Source: Klebsiella terrigena
GTDB taxonomy: Bacteria; Pseudomonadota; Gammaproteobacteria; Enterobacterales; Enterobacteriaceae
Direction: 5' to 3'
Length of the DNA stretch: 64,000 nt
NCBI RefSeq assembly: GCF_006539725.1
Contig: NZ_BJNO01000001.1
Coordinates: 523,746-587,745 of the forward strand
Part shown: piece after piece, positions 25,227 through 33,726 of the stretch
Layout: each line of letters starts with the position of its first letter
Position numbering within the stretch: the stretch's first letter is position 1
The notes under the pieces: generated by a model
Told to the model about the DNA's origin: nothing
Database searches by the model: none
Seen by the model: the letters and a program-made list of their open reading frames with translations, nothing else
Program-made: the position numbers and the translations under genes

Positions 25227-25835
25227 ATGATGCAACCCCCATTCCGCGACGCCGTCGCGCTGAGCGCCCGCACCCTCGGCGCGCTATTTTCGTTTGCCCC
25301 GCAAAGCGAGCAGGCCGCCCCGCTGGTCAGCGCCCTGCGCGACGGAAGCTGGCAGGCCCAGTGGCCCTTTGCGGTGCCCGCTGAGGTGGTTGCCCGCTTC
25401 ACCGAACACAACGACGAGCCGCTGGACGAGGCGTGGCAGCGCCTGTTTATCGGCCCCTGGGCCCTGCCGGCACCGCCGTGGGGCTCCGTCTGGCTGGATA
25501 AAGAGAATGTCCTGTTCGGCGATTCGACGCTGGAGCTCAGGGAGTGGATGCGGCAGAACGGCATCGCCCGCGCCGCGCAGAACAACGATCCGGAAGATAG
25601 CTTTGGCACCCTGCTGCTGCTGGCCGCCTGGCTATGCGAGTCCGGGCAGGATGAGGCCTTTTCGCAGCTGCTGGCCCGGCATCTGCTGCCCTGGTCGGGC
25701 CGCTTCCTGGCGGTTTTCGTCAGCGAAGCCGGACATCCGTTTTACCAGGCCCTGGGTCAGCTAAGCCAGGCCACGCTGGCGGAGTGGCAAGACACGCTGA
25801 CTCTTGTCGTCGCCGACAAACCGCTCTATCGCTAG
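25227..25835 (+). CDS. dmsD: Tat proofreading chaperone DmsD
   Basis: 202 residues, all-helical TorD/DmsD family, cytoplasmic. It binds the twin-arginine leader of DmsA/YnfE during cofactor loading. Family marks: WQRLFIGPWALPAPPWGSVW, LLFGDSTL-type VLFGDSTLELREW, EDSFGTLLLLAAWL and HLLPWSGRFL. Start at 25227 (MMQPPF) has AAGGAA 7 bases upstream; the longer frame has no such site. Last gene of the ynfE operon. Confidence 0.95.
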   Translation: MMQPPFRDAVALSARTLGALFSFAPQSEQAAPLVSALRDGSWQAQWPFAVPAEVVARFTEHNDEPLDEAWQRLFIGPWALPAPPWGSVWLDKENVLFGDSTLELREWMRQNGIARAAQNNDPEDSFGTLLLLAAWLCESGQDEAFSQLLARHLLPWSGRFLAVFVSEAGHPFYQALGQLSQATLAEWQDTLTLVVADKPLYR

Positions 25836-25906
25836 CCTCGTCGCCATGTCGCGGATCTCAGATGTCCAGCCCATGAGTGACAACGTCACATAAAGTGTCT
25901 TCCGTT

Positions 25907-25940
25907 CCTCCTTTTCTCCGCTGCGCGGCGGCAAAGGAGG
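25907..25940 (+). terminator. Hairpin downstream of dmsD
   Basis: CCTCCTTT and AAAGGAGG form an outer 8-bp stem, with an inner GC-rich stem around CCGCTGCGCGG. It lies about 70 bases after dmsD. There is no clean T-run, so its role as a terminator is only likely. Confidence 0.4.
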
Positions 25941-26049
25941 CACTTATCGCTTTTGCTTATAACGTTATTCCCCTGCACAATAAGGCACTCATTCCCGCAA
26001 CGCGTAATGTCCGATGCATCGTTTGCCTGCTTATCCTGATATTCAGGTC

Positions 26050-27297
26050 ATGTTTCGCCGCCTGCTGGTCGCCACGCTGATCGGTATTCTGGCGGCACTC
26101 GCCGTGGCGCTCTTTCATGCCGCGATGGGGCTGCTGGAGGCGCTGCTCCTCAGCAATCGGAGCGGAAGCCTGGTCAACGCCGCCGAATCGCTGCCGTGGT
26201 GGCGACGGCTGCTGACGCCAGCGGCCGGAGGATTTGCCGCCGGCACCCTGCTCTGGATCTGGCAGCGCCGCACCCGCCAGCGTCCGCATGCGCCGACCGA
26301 TTATATGGAGGCGCTGGAAACCGGCGACGGCCGCTTCGATACGCCGGCCAGCCTGATAAAATCCTGCGCCTCGCTGCTGGTGGTGACCACCGGCAGCGCC
26401 ATTGGCCGCGAGGGGGCGATGATCCTGCTGGCGGCGCTGGCGGCCTCGCTGTTCGCCCGGCGCTTCACGCCCAAAGAGGAGTGGAAATTATGGGTAGCCT
26501 GCGGTGCCGCCGCCGGCATGGCCAGCGCCTATCACGCCCCCCTGGCCGGAAGCCTGTTTATTGCCGAGATTCTGTTCGGTACGCTGATGCTGGCTTCGCT
26601 CGGCCCGGTGGTTATTTCAGCGGTTGTCGCGCTGCTGGTCAGCCATCTGCTAAACGGCAGCCAGCAGCCCCTTTACCAGGTGACGCTCAGCCTTCCCCTC
26701 ACCGCCGTTCACTACGGGCTGATGCTGGCGACCGGCCTGCTGGCCGGGCTCTGCGGGCCGATCTTCGTCTGGCTGATGGGCTGGAGCCATCGCGGCTTTC
26801 TGCGCATGCGCCTCTCGCCGCCCTGGCCGCTGGCGCTCGGCGGCGTCATCGTTGGCCTGCTGTCGCTGCTGGCGCCGGCGGTATGGGGGAACGGTTACAG
26901 CACTGTACAGAGCTATCTCCAGTCGCCGCCGCTGCTGGGAGCAATCGCCGTGGTATTCGCCTGTAAGCTGCTTGCGGTACTGGCCAGCAGCGGCTCGGGC
27001 GCGCCCGGCGGCGTGTTTACGCCGACGCTGTTTGTCGGGCTGGCAATGGGCATGCTGTTCGCCAGCTTCACCGGCCTGTGGCTGCACGGTTCTGAGGTGG
27101 CGATTATGCTGGGTCTGGCCGGAATGGCGACCTTCCTGGCGGCAACAACGCACGCGCCAATTATGTCGACCCTGATGATTTGTGAAATGACCGGGCAATA
27201 TGCGCTACTGCCCGGCTTGTTGATGGCCAGCGTGCTGGCATCGGTGCTGTCGCGAACGCTACGCCAGGACTCGATCTACCGCCATCACCTCACCTAG
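26050..27297 (+). CDS. clcB: ClC-type voltage-gated chloride channel/antiporter ClcB
   Basis: 415 residues with the ClC architecture. The selectivity-filter regions are visible: [10 protein letters not shown] (GKxGPxxH-like position), [16 protein letters not shown], and [15 protein letters not shown]. ClcB is an inner-membrane chloride transporter implicated with ClcA in extreme acid resistance in E. coli. The start at 26050 ([12 protein letters not shown]) matches homologues; the frame is open back to 26014 without a better ribosome binding site. Its 3' end overlaps bioD2 by 39 bases (convergent). Confidence 0.94.
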   Translation: MFRRLLVATLIGILAALAVALFHAAMGLLEALLLSNRSGSLVNAAESLPWWRRLLTPAAGGFAAGTLLWIWQRRTRQRPHAPTDYMEALETGDGRFDTPASLIKSCASLLVVTTGSAIGREGAMILLAALAASLFARRFTPKEEWKLWVACGAAAGMASAYHAPLAGSLFIAEILFGTLMLASLGPVVISAVVALLVSHLLNGSQQPLYQVTLSLPLTAVHYGLMLATGLLAGLCGPIFVWLMGWSHRGFLRMRLSPPWPLALGGVIVGLLSLLAPAVWGNGYSTVQSYLQSPPLLGAIAVVFACKLLAVLASSGSGAPGGVFTPTLFVGLAMGMLFASFTGLWLHGSEVAIMLGLAGMATFLAATTHAPIMSTLMICEMTGQYALLPGLLMASVLASVLSRTLRQDSIYRHHLT

Positions 27298-27954
27298 CCG
27301 CGCCAGGTCAATATACTGGCTCAGCTCGCGCTGCTCGGCGCGCGGCAGATAGGGCAATTCGCCGATCAGCGGACCCGGCAGTTTTTTGCTTAAGACGTCG
27401 ATGATTTCAGCGTAGTGCGCCAGACCCGGATTAATGCGGTTGGCGACCCAGCCGATAAGCGGCAGGCCGTCATTGGCAATGGCCTGCGCGGTCAGCAGGG
27501 CGTGGTTGATACAGCCCTCCTGAATGCCCACCACCATCAGTACCGGCAGCTGCTCCTGCACCACCCATTCGGACAGCGGACGCAGATCGTTCATCAGGCT
27601 GCGCCAGCCGCCGGTTCCCTCAACCACCACGTGATCGACCTGGCCGCTCAGGCGCTGCAGTCCGTCCGTCAGCAGCCCGTAGTTGATGGGGCTGCTGTGC
27701 GCCACGCTGCTTTCATCTTCGCTTAACGCTATGGGATTGACAGCATCATAGGGTAACGCCAGCGTCGACACGCTTTGTAAAATCAGCGCGTCTTTGTTAC
27801 GCAACCCGTCCGGCGTCTCTTTGCTGCCCTTCGCTACAGGCTTGTACCCGGCGACGCTTTTGCCCTCAGCGGCCAGTGCCTGCAGCAGCGCACGAGAAAC
27901 CACCGTCTTCCCGACGGCGGTGTCAGTACCTGTTATAAAGAAACGCTTAAACAT
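27259..27954 (-). CDS. bioD: Dethiobiotin synthetase paralogue BioD2 (YnfK)
   Basis: 231 residues with the P-loop [18 protein letters not shown] and [14 protein letters not shown], both typical of ATP-dependent dethiobiotin synthetase, which closes the ureido ring with CO2. This is the second copy found apart from the bio operon in enterobacteria. Start at 27954 ([11 protein letters not shown]) agrees with the family; the upstream 14 codons are not conserved. Confidence 0.94.
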   Translation of the reverse strand: MFKRFFITGTDTAVGKTVVSRALLQALAAEGKSVAGYKPVAKGSKETPDGLRNKDALILQSVSTLALPYDAVNPIALSEDESSVAHSSPINYGLLTDGLQRLSGQVDHVVVEGTGGWRSLMNDLRPLSEWVVQEQLPVLMVVGIQEGCINHALLTAQAIANDGLPLIGWVANRINPGLAHYAEIIDVLSKKLPGPLIGELPYLPRAEQRELSQYIDLARLGEVMAVDRVLA

Positions 27955-27989
27955 CACTAACCCCACAGTTATGTTGATGAAATATATAC

Positions 27990-28099
27990 CCGTCATGCTT
28001 CAGGCGGCATAGCGGTTAGCGCTCCTCGCTCACCCTGAACACTTAGCAAAGTAAGGCGTCGGGATTCCCTGCGTAGCGGCCTTCCGGCTGCGCGAATCG
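27990..28099. repeat. Degenerate ERIC-like (IRU) element
   Basis: The order of words matches the ERIC repeat: CCGTCATGCTTCAGG at the left, CGCTCACCC in the middle, ACTTAG...AAGTAAG around the centre, then GGGATTC and a closing CGGCC stretch. It is clearly less perfect than the copy at 48.7 kb. It lies between bioD2 and mlc, outside coding sequence. Confidence 0.5.
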
Positions 28100-28206
28100 T
28101 GCGGATATATACAGAAAATGGATAGAAAACTGTGGGAAAAGTCTACGCGAAGCCGGCGAATGCCAGCTTGAGATAGCGCAATTTTTAGTGTGACTATGAA
28201 AAAATG

Positions 28207-29427
28207 TTAACCCTGTAACAGTCGTATCAGCAGCGATCCGTTATAGAGGGCATCTTTAACCAGCGCGGCGCCGGCCATAGTTCCGCGGTTGGAGAACTGG
28301 GTACTTTCGACGGTAATGTGTCGGCTATAGGCCGGCAGCGACTGTTGACGAATGCAGTCAGAAATAGCCGGAAACAGGATATCCGCCGCGAGGCTAAACG
28401 GAGAGCCGATAAGAATTTTTTGCGGATTGAAGAGGTTAACCATGATTGCCAGAATTCGTCCGACGTGCTGGCCGACGCCGCTGATAATATCGCGAGCCAG
28501 CAAATCGCCCTGCAGCGCCGCCTGACAGAGCCACTCAACGCTCAGCGGCTGCTGGTGCAGCATTGAGCTCATCGATTTGGTCATCCGTACCTGAGTAAGC
28601 TCCAGCACGCTCTCGACGCTGGCAATGGTTTCCAGACAGCCGTGGTTGCCGCAGTAGCAGCGCTTGCCGTAAGGGTCGACCTGAGTATGGCCGATCTCCA
28701 CCAGGCTGCTGCTCCCGGCGTGCAGTAGGCGGCCGTCGGTAATCACCCCGGCGCCGACGTTATGGTCAATCACCACCTGAATCACGTCCCTCGCCCCTCT
28801 GGAAGCGCCAAACAGCGACTCCGCCATGGTCCAGGCGCTGATATCGTGCTGAATATAAACCGAAACACCGGTATGGTTGGCCAGCACTTCGCCAAGCGGC
28901 AGATCCTTCACGTCATCATAAAACGGCATCCGATGGATGATGCCATTTTCGGTATCGATAATTCCCGGCATGGTCACGGCGATTGCCGTCAGGCGTTCCA
29001 GCTTCTTTTGATGGCGAATAAAAAAGCGGTCAATATGCTCAACGACCCGGCTCAGGAAAGGCTGTTCGTGCTGCAGCGCCAGCTCGAGCTGCTCCTCGAC
29101 CACCAGCTTGCTGCTTAAGTCGCGCAGCGCGAGGTGAATCTCACCCCGGCTGATACGCACGGAAAGATAGTGCCAGGCCTCGGTTTCCACCATCAGGCCC
29201 ACCGCCGGACGCCCGCGGCTGCCCGGATCCTGGATTTCCGTCTCCTGCACCAGATGCGCTTCCAGCATCTCGCGGACAATTTTGGTAATACTGGCCGGCG
29301 CCAGCTGGGCAAAACGGGAGAGATCGATGCGCGATACCGGGCCAAGCTGATCGATCAGGCGATACACTGCTCCTGCATTGGTCTGCTTTATTTGATCGAT
29401 ATGGCCAGGCTGACTATCCGCTACCAC
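28207..29427 (-). CDS. mlc: ROK-family global glucose repressor Mlc
   Basis: 406 residues. N-terminal winged helix (GAVYRLIDQLGPVSRIDLSR, ASITKIVREMLEAHLV) and a C-terminal ROK sugar-kinase fold with the zinc motif KRCYCGNHGCLE. Mlc represses ptsG, ptsHI, manXYZ and malT until it is sequestered by dephosphorylated EIICB-Glc at the membrane. Position between bioD2 and ynfL matches E. coli. Confidence 0.96.
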   Translation of the reverse strand: MVADSQPGHIDQIKQTNAGAVYRLIDQLGPVSRIDLSRFAQLAPASITKIVREMLEAHLVQETEIQDPGSRGRPAVGLMVETEAWHYLSVRISRGEIHLALRDLSSKLVVEEQLELALQHEQPFLSRVVEHIDRFFIRHQKKLERLTAIAVTMPGIIDTENGIIHRMPFYDDVKDLPLGEVLANHTGVSVYIQHDISAWTMAESLFGASRGARDVIQVVIDHNVGAGVITDGRLLHAGSSSLVEIGHTQVDPYGKRCYCGNHGCLETIASVESVLELTQVRMTKSMSSMLHQQPLSVEWLCQAALQGDLLARDIISGVGQHVGRILAIMVNLFNPQKILIGSPFSLAADILFPAISDCIRQQSLPAYSRHITVESTQFSNRGTMAGAALVKDALYNGSLLIRLLQG

Positions 29428-29438
29428 CGTTGACTCCC

Positions 29439-29462
29439 TTTATTTTCGCGCTTCGAAATAAA
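29439..29462 (-). promoter_or_regulatory. Predicted Mlc autoregulatory operator
   Basis: Dyad TTTATTT-TCGCGCTTCG-AAATAAA immediately upstream of mlc. It fits the Mlc/NagC operator pattern of TTATTTCG and CGAAATAA half-sites, and the distance (12 bases before the start codon) fits autorepression, which is known for mlc in E. coli. Confidence 0.7.
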
Positions 29463-29551
29463 CTTTCAGCTATGGTGAAGCACTTCGACGGTGCACGTCA
29501 AATTTTTGCTTAGCCTTGTGATTTACCGCACAATTTTGAGCTGATTTTGTC

Positions 29552-30454
29552 CTAATTGTGCATCAAAGCGGCGTGAAGAAGCTGCTCCCGGAAGCGCTGT
29601 GCCGCCTGCCCCTGCTCGCGATGCTTCGACCAGACCAGCCACATTTCGGAAACGGCGTCCTGCTCGACGATCGGCAGCCAGCGCATTTCATTGAGCTGAA
29701 CCCGCTTAAATGAGGCTGGCAGAATGGATACGCCAAGCCCGGACGACACCAGGCCAATAATCGTCATCGCCTCGCCGACCTCCTGAGCAATCGTCGGCGT
29801 GAGACCGTAGCGGCGCATCAGGCCGAGAATATCGTCATACAGACCGGTACCCACGTGCGGGTCAAAAAAGACGAACGGCTGACGCGCCAGCTCCGCCAGG
29901 CTCACCGCATCCTGGCGCGCCAGCGGATGATCGCTGGGCACCATTGCCAGCAGCGGTTCGCGCAGAATGCACTGCCACACCAGCGTTTCCGGCAGCCGGG
30001 TGTTGCGCATCAGCCCGAGGTCTAACGCTCCTTCGTTAAGCGGCACAATTTGTTCCCGGGTGTTGGTTTCCCGGGTCTGGATATGCACGTCCGGGTAGCG
30101 GCGGCGAAAGGTCGACAGGGTATCGGAGACGGCCTTAATAAACGGCGCCGAGGAGGTAAAGCCGATATGCAGTTCGCCGGTTTCGCCGTGGTGCAGGCGC
30201 CCCGCCCGGGCGGCGGCATCCTCAACCTGGGTGAGGATTTGGCGGCTATCGGCAAGAAACTGCTTTCCCGCCGCCGTCAGGCTGACGCTGCGGTTGGTGC
30301 GGGCAAACAGCCGGGCGCCGATCTGCTGTTCGAGGATCTGAATCTGCTGGCTCAGCGGCGGCTGGGAAATATTCAGCCGCGCCGCCGCGTGGCCAAAATG
30401 GAGCTCTTCGGCGACGGCAATAAAGTAGCGCAGGTGGCGCAGCTCGATATTCAT
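29552..30454 (-). CDS. ynfL: LysR-type regulator YnfL
   Basis: 300 residues. N-terminal helix-turn-helix (RHLRYFIAVAEELHFGHAAARLNISQPPLSQQI), then a substrate-binding domain starting ELHIGFTSSAPF. It is divergent from ynfM with a 117-bp shared regulatory region, so it probably controls that transporter. Close to BenM/CatR-like LysR members; the ligand is unknown. Confidence 0.93.
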   Translation of the reverse strand: MNIELRHLRYFIAVAEELHFGHAAARLNISQPPLSQQIQILEQQIGARLFARTNRSVSLTAAGKQFLADSRQILTQVEDAAARAGRLHHGETGELHIGFTSSAPFIKAVSDTLSTFRRRYPDVHIQTRETNTREQIVPLNEGALDLGLMRNTRLPETLVWQCILREPLLAMVPSDHPLARQDAVSLAELARQPFVFFDPHVGTGLYDDILGLMRRYGLTPTIAQEVGEAMTIIGLVSSGLGVSILPASFKRVQLNEMRWLPIVEQDAVSEMWLVWSKHREQGQAAQRFREQLLHAALMHN

Positions 30455-30523
30455 ATTTAAAACGTCTTATTTGAGATTATTAATATATTAGACAGAATAT
30501 TTACATTTTCATACTCTAAAAAT

Positions 30524-30540
30524 GTGACCTGTGAGGTCAC
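30524..30540 (+). promoter_or_regulatory. Perfect palindrome upstream of ynfM
   Basis: GTGACCT-GTG-AGGTCAC, 7-bp arms with a 3-base centre, 31 bases before the ynfM start codon. Symmetry and place suggest an operator or an mRNA hairpin in the 5' leader. Confidence 0.55.
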
Positions 30541-30571
30541 CTAACCCCGAGTTTCTCAGCAAGGATTTTCC

Positions 30572-31825
30572 GTGAGTCGTACAACTACCGCTGACATCGC
30601 GCCGGCAAGCGAAGTCATCGACAATAATGTGGTATCCCAGCCAAATCAGTTTATTAAACGCGGTACTCCTCAGTTTATGCGCGTCACCCTGGCGCTGTTC
30701 TCTGCCGGTCTCGCCACCTTTGCCCTGCTCTACTGCGTGCAGCCGATCCTGCCGGTGCTGTCGAGCGAGTTCGGCATCACGCCGGCCAGCAGCAGTATTT
30801 CGCTGTCGATTTCCACCGCCATGCTCGCCGTCGGGCTGCTGTTTACCGGTCCCATCTCGGATGCCATCGGGCGTAAAAAGGTGATGGTTACCGCGCTGGT
30901 GCTGGCCTCCTGCTGCGCCCTGCTGTCAACGGTCATGACCACCTGGCACGGGATCCTCATCATGCGCGCACTGATCGGCCTGTCGCTCAGCGGCGTGGCG
31001 GCCGTTGGCATGACCTACCTGAGCGAGGAGATCCACCCCAGCGTGGTGGCCTTCTCGATGGGGCTGTACATCAGCGGCAACTCGATTGGCGGCATGAGCG
31101 GACGCCTGCTCACCGGGGTGTTTACCGACTTCTTCGGCTGGCGCGTGGCGCTGGCGGCGATCGGCTGCTTTGCCCTCGCCTCGGCCATTATGTTCTGGCG
31201 AATTTTGCCGGAGTCGCGCCATTTCCGCCCGACCTCGCTGCGGCCAAAATCGCTGCTGATTAACTTCCGCCTGCACTGGCGCGATCGCGGCCTGCCGCTG
31301 CTCTTTCTCGAAGGGTTCCTGCTGATGGGGGCTTTCGTGACGCTGTTTAACTACATCGGCTATCGTCTGATGATGTCGCCGTGGTCGCTGAACCAGGCGG
31401 TGGTCGGCCTGCTCTCTGTCGCCTATTTGACCGGAACCTGGAGCTCGCCGAAGGCCGGGGCCATGACCGCCCGCTACGGACGCGGCCCGGTAATGCTGGT
31501 CTCTATCGCGGTGATGCTTGGCGGCCTGCTGCTGACGCTTTTCCCCTCGCTGTGGCTGATATTCAGCGGCATGCTGCTCTTTTCGGCCGGTTTTTTTGCC
31601 GCGCACTCGGTCGCCAGCAGCTGGATTGGCCCGCGCGCGCGCCGCGCCCGCGGCCAGGCATCATCGCTGTATCTGTTTAGCTACTATCTGGGTTCAAGCA
31701 TTGCCGGGACCTTAGGCGGGGTGTTCTGGCATAACTACGGCTGGAATGGCGTTGGCGGCTTTATTGCCCTGATGCTGACGGTAGCACTCGTTACCGGCGC
31801 CTGTTTGCACAAGCGTCTGAAATAG
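30572..31825 (+). CDS. ynfM: MFS transporter YnfM
   Basis: 417 residues, 12 helices, drug:H+ antiporter-type. GTG start at 30572 with AAGGA 6 bases upstream. Motifs: GLLFTGPISDAIGRKKVMV (motif A), RALIGLSLSGVAAVGMTYLSEEI, and the C-terminal SSWIGPRARRARGQASSLYLFSYYLG-type loop that is nearly invariant in YnfM. E. coli YnfM has been linked to arabinose/IPTG-type and dye efflux in screens; the physiological substrate is not established. Divergent from ynfL. Confidence 0.95.
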   Translation: MSRTTTADIAPASEVIDNNVVSQPNQFIKRGTPQFMRVTLALFSAGLATFALLYCVQPILPVLSSEFGITPASSSISLSISTAMLAVGLLFTGPISDAIGRKKVMVTALVLASCCALLSTVMTTWHGILIMRALIGLSLSGVAAVGMTYLSEEIHPSVVAFSMGLYISGNSIGGMSGRLLTGVFTDFFGWRVALAAIGCFALASAIMFWRILPESRHFRPTSLRPKSLLINFRLHWRDRGLPLLFLEGFLLMGAFVTLFNYIGYRLMMSPWSLNQAVVGLLSVAYLTGTWSSPKAGAMTARYGRGPVMLVSIAVMLGGLLLTLFPSLWLIFSGMLLFSAGFFAAHSVASSWIGPRARRARGQASSLYLFSYYLGSSIAGTLGGVFWHNYGWNGVGGFIALMLTVALVTGACLHKRLK

Positions 31826-31858
31826 CGAGTAATCACGTGGCCTTCACGGCCACGCTGC

Positions 31859-31951
31859 TCACCACATTCCCAGTATCGATGAGGCCCCCAGCAGCTCTCT
31901 GACGGCGTCGATTGAAAGGAGTGCGATAAACAGCAAGGTGAACGGATTCAT
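31859..31951 (-). CDS. Candidate 30-residue membrane protein
   Basis: Below usual gene-calling size. Translation MNPFTLLFIALLSIDAVREL then LGASSILGMW, one hydrophobic helix with a short polar patch. A GGGG ribosome-binding-like stretch lies 6 bases upstream of the ATG. It lies in the 240-bp gap between ynfM and a LysE gene. No homologue is known to me; support is composition and position only. Confidence 0.4.
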   Translation of the reverse strand: MNPFTLLFIALLSIDAVRELLGASSILGMW

Positions 31952-32068
31952 ATTAACCCCGCATCAGCGGCCCTGGCTCCCTATGAGTTTAGCCGCTGGC
32001 TGAGAAACAATCTGCTATCCTGGCCACATCATGATGACATTATGATGACCGCCGCCGTCGCGGGGTGG

Positions 32069-32656
32069 CTACAGGATTCCCGCCCACGCGGAAATCAGCA
32101 GCAGCAGCGCCATCGCGCGCTGGAAACGAACCAGCGCCGCAGGGGTGCGAAAGACCCGGTTGACGATCTGCCCCAACAACGCCCACGCCGCAAGGCACAG
32201 CAGCGAAATCACTAAAAACCACGCCGCCATCCGCGCAATGCTCCATATCGCCCCGTCGCCGGTGGGCGCAAACAGGCCAACCACCGCCAGCGCCATCATC
32301 CACGTCTTCGGATTGACTATCTGCAGCAGCGCGGCGGCGCGGGCGGTAAAGCGCGCCGCGGTGGACGTTTGCAAATTCGGCGCCGGCGCGTTGAACAGCT
32401 GCCAGCTAAGCCAGCTGAGCCACAGCGCGCCGGTCCAGCTCATCAGCTGGCGGACCAGCGGATGTTGATGCAGAAGCTCCCCGGCACCGGCGCCGGATAT
32501 CAATACAATCACGCTGGCCGAGACGCAGGCCCCCGCCACCGCGGAGAGCGTCGCGCGTACGCCATAGCGCTGGCTGTTGGTGAGGATCAGGATATTCGTC
32601 GGCCCAGGAGTAATGGAGGCGACGAAGGCAAACAGCAGATAGGGCAGCAGATCCAC
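32069..32656 (-). CDS. LysE/RhtB-family amino-acid exporter
   Basis: 195 residues with six hydrophobic segments. The family start motif is seen as FAFVASITPGPTNILILTNSQRYG (F-x-x-SxTPGPxN). GTG start at 32656 is chosen because AAGGAG lies 6 bases upstream and the frame further upstream has no membrane-protein character and overlaps the araC-type gene. It follows the AraC-type regulator by 37 bases on the same strand, so the two form an operon; the regulator likely controls export. Confidence 0.9.
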   Translation of the reverse strand: MDLLPYLLFAFVASITPGPTNILILTNSQRYGVRATLSAVAGACVSASVIVLISGAGAGELLHQHPLVRQLMSWTGALWLSWLSWQLFNAPAPNLQTSTAARFTARAAALLQIVNPKTWMMALAVVGLFAPTGDGAIWSIARMAAWFLVISLLCLAAWALLGQIVNRVFRTPAALVRFQRAMALLLLISAWAGIL

Positions 32657-32693
32657 AGGTGACTCCTTGTTGTCAGGAGCCACCACTGTGCGG

Positions 32694-33539
32694 CTATTTT
32701 CTGGAAACGTCTGGAAGGTTTGTGCACAGGCGCCGGTAGTGGGCCGGGGTGAGCCGATACGAACGCAGGAACCAGCGGCCAAGATGGCTTTGATCGGCAA
32801 ACCCCGTCGCGGCGGCAACGTCCACCGGCAGCTCGCCGCAGGCCAGCAGCTGGCGCGCTTTCGCCAGCCGCAGCTGGATAAGCCACGCGTGCGGCGCGAG
32901 GTGAAACTCGCGCTTAAAACAGCGCGTCAACGTGAAGCGATCGGTCCCGGTTGCCGCCGCCAGGTCGGCAAGACCGATATTGTCCCCCATATGCGCATAC
33001 AGATAATCCCTCGCCCGGTGCGCCACCGCCGCGCTCCGGATATGCGACGGCAGCTTTTTCCGCCAGCTGCAGTGCGCGGTGAGCTCGGCCAGCAGGTCAT
33101 CCATACGGCTCTGCTGCACGATGCGCATCTCATTGCCGTGCAGCGTCGAAAACGTCTCGCCGATAGCCCGAACGAGACGCGGCTCGCGGGTCAAGGTGCG
33201 GGGGAAATGGAGCGAGTAGCTGCCGGGAACCGACTCGTAGAGGCCCTGCAGGGTGTGCGTCAGCCAGCGTTCGTCGAGATAGAAGGTCAGATAGGTGAAG
33301 CCCCCCGCCACCGGCGCGTCGCCGTCGTGGATCTCGCCGGGTTCAAGCAGGAAGGCGTCGCCGGGATGGCTGCGATGGCGCTCCCGGCGGCAGGAAAACT
33401 GCTGGGTCCCGGACAGCGTTATCCCCACCAGATAGCTGTCGTGCCAGTGCGGATCGTAGGCGTGCCCCTCGAAGTGCGCCTTGATGGTTTCAATTCCCGA
33501 ATCTGCATGCTGTCGCAGCTCAAGCCAGTCGTTTGTCAT
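32694..33539 (-). CDS. AraC-family transcriptional regulator
   Basis: 281 residues. N-terminal cupin-like sensor (PHWHDSYLVGITLSGTQQF; HPGDAFLLEPGEIHDGD), then two C-terminal helix-turn-helix units: NIGLADLAAATGTDRFTLTRCFKR and PVDVAAATGFADQSHLGRWF. This layout is typical of AraC regulators paired with LysE exporters, sensing an amino acid. Directly upstream of the exporter gene. Confidence 0.92.
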   Translation of the reverse strand: MTNDWLELRQHADSGIETIKAHFEGHAYDPHWHDSYLVGITLSGTQQFSCRRERHRSHPGDAFLLEPGEIHDGDAPVAGGFTYLTFYLDERWLTHTLQGLYESVPGSYSLHFPRTLTREPRLVRAIGETFSTLHGNEMRIVQQSRMDDLLAELTAHCSWRKKLPSHIRSAAVAHRARDYLYAHMGDNIGLADLAAATGTDRFTLTRCFKREFHLAPHAWLIQLRLAKARQLLACGELPVDVAAATGFADQSHLGRWFLRSYRLTPAHYRRLCTNLPDVSRK

Positions 33540-33726
33540 AATCTCTCCCCCACGCCATCAGCATTGTCTATCCTTTTACGTCTGTCTGGAAGATTTGTGC
33601 AGTTCAGCGCATCGCCAATCCCGGCAGGCAATTCACTCGCGTCACTCGACCCGTCCGGAGGATCAGGATAGTGTAGGGGTCAACAGGCTATGCCTCTCGT
33701 TCACTTGCAACAGGTCAGAATTTACT

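Noticed and set aside
27259..27996. Longer start of bioD2 at 27996
   Set aside because: The first 14 codons are not conserved in the family and the P-loop spacing fits the start at 27954.
32069..32818. Longer start of the LysE-type exporter at 32818
   Set aside because: The N-terminal extension is hydrophilic, overlaps the upstream regulator gene, and a GTG with AAGGAG at the right distance lies at 32656.
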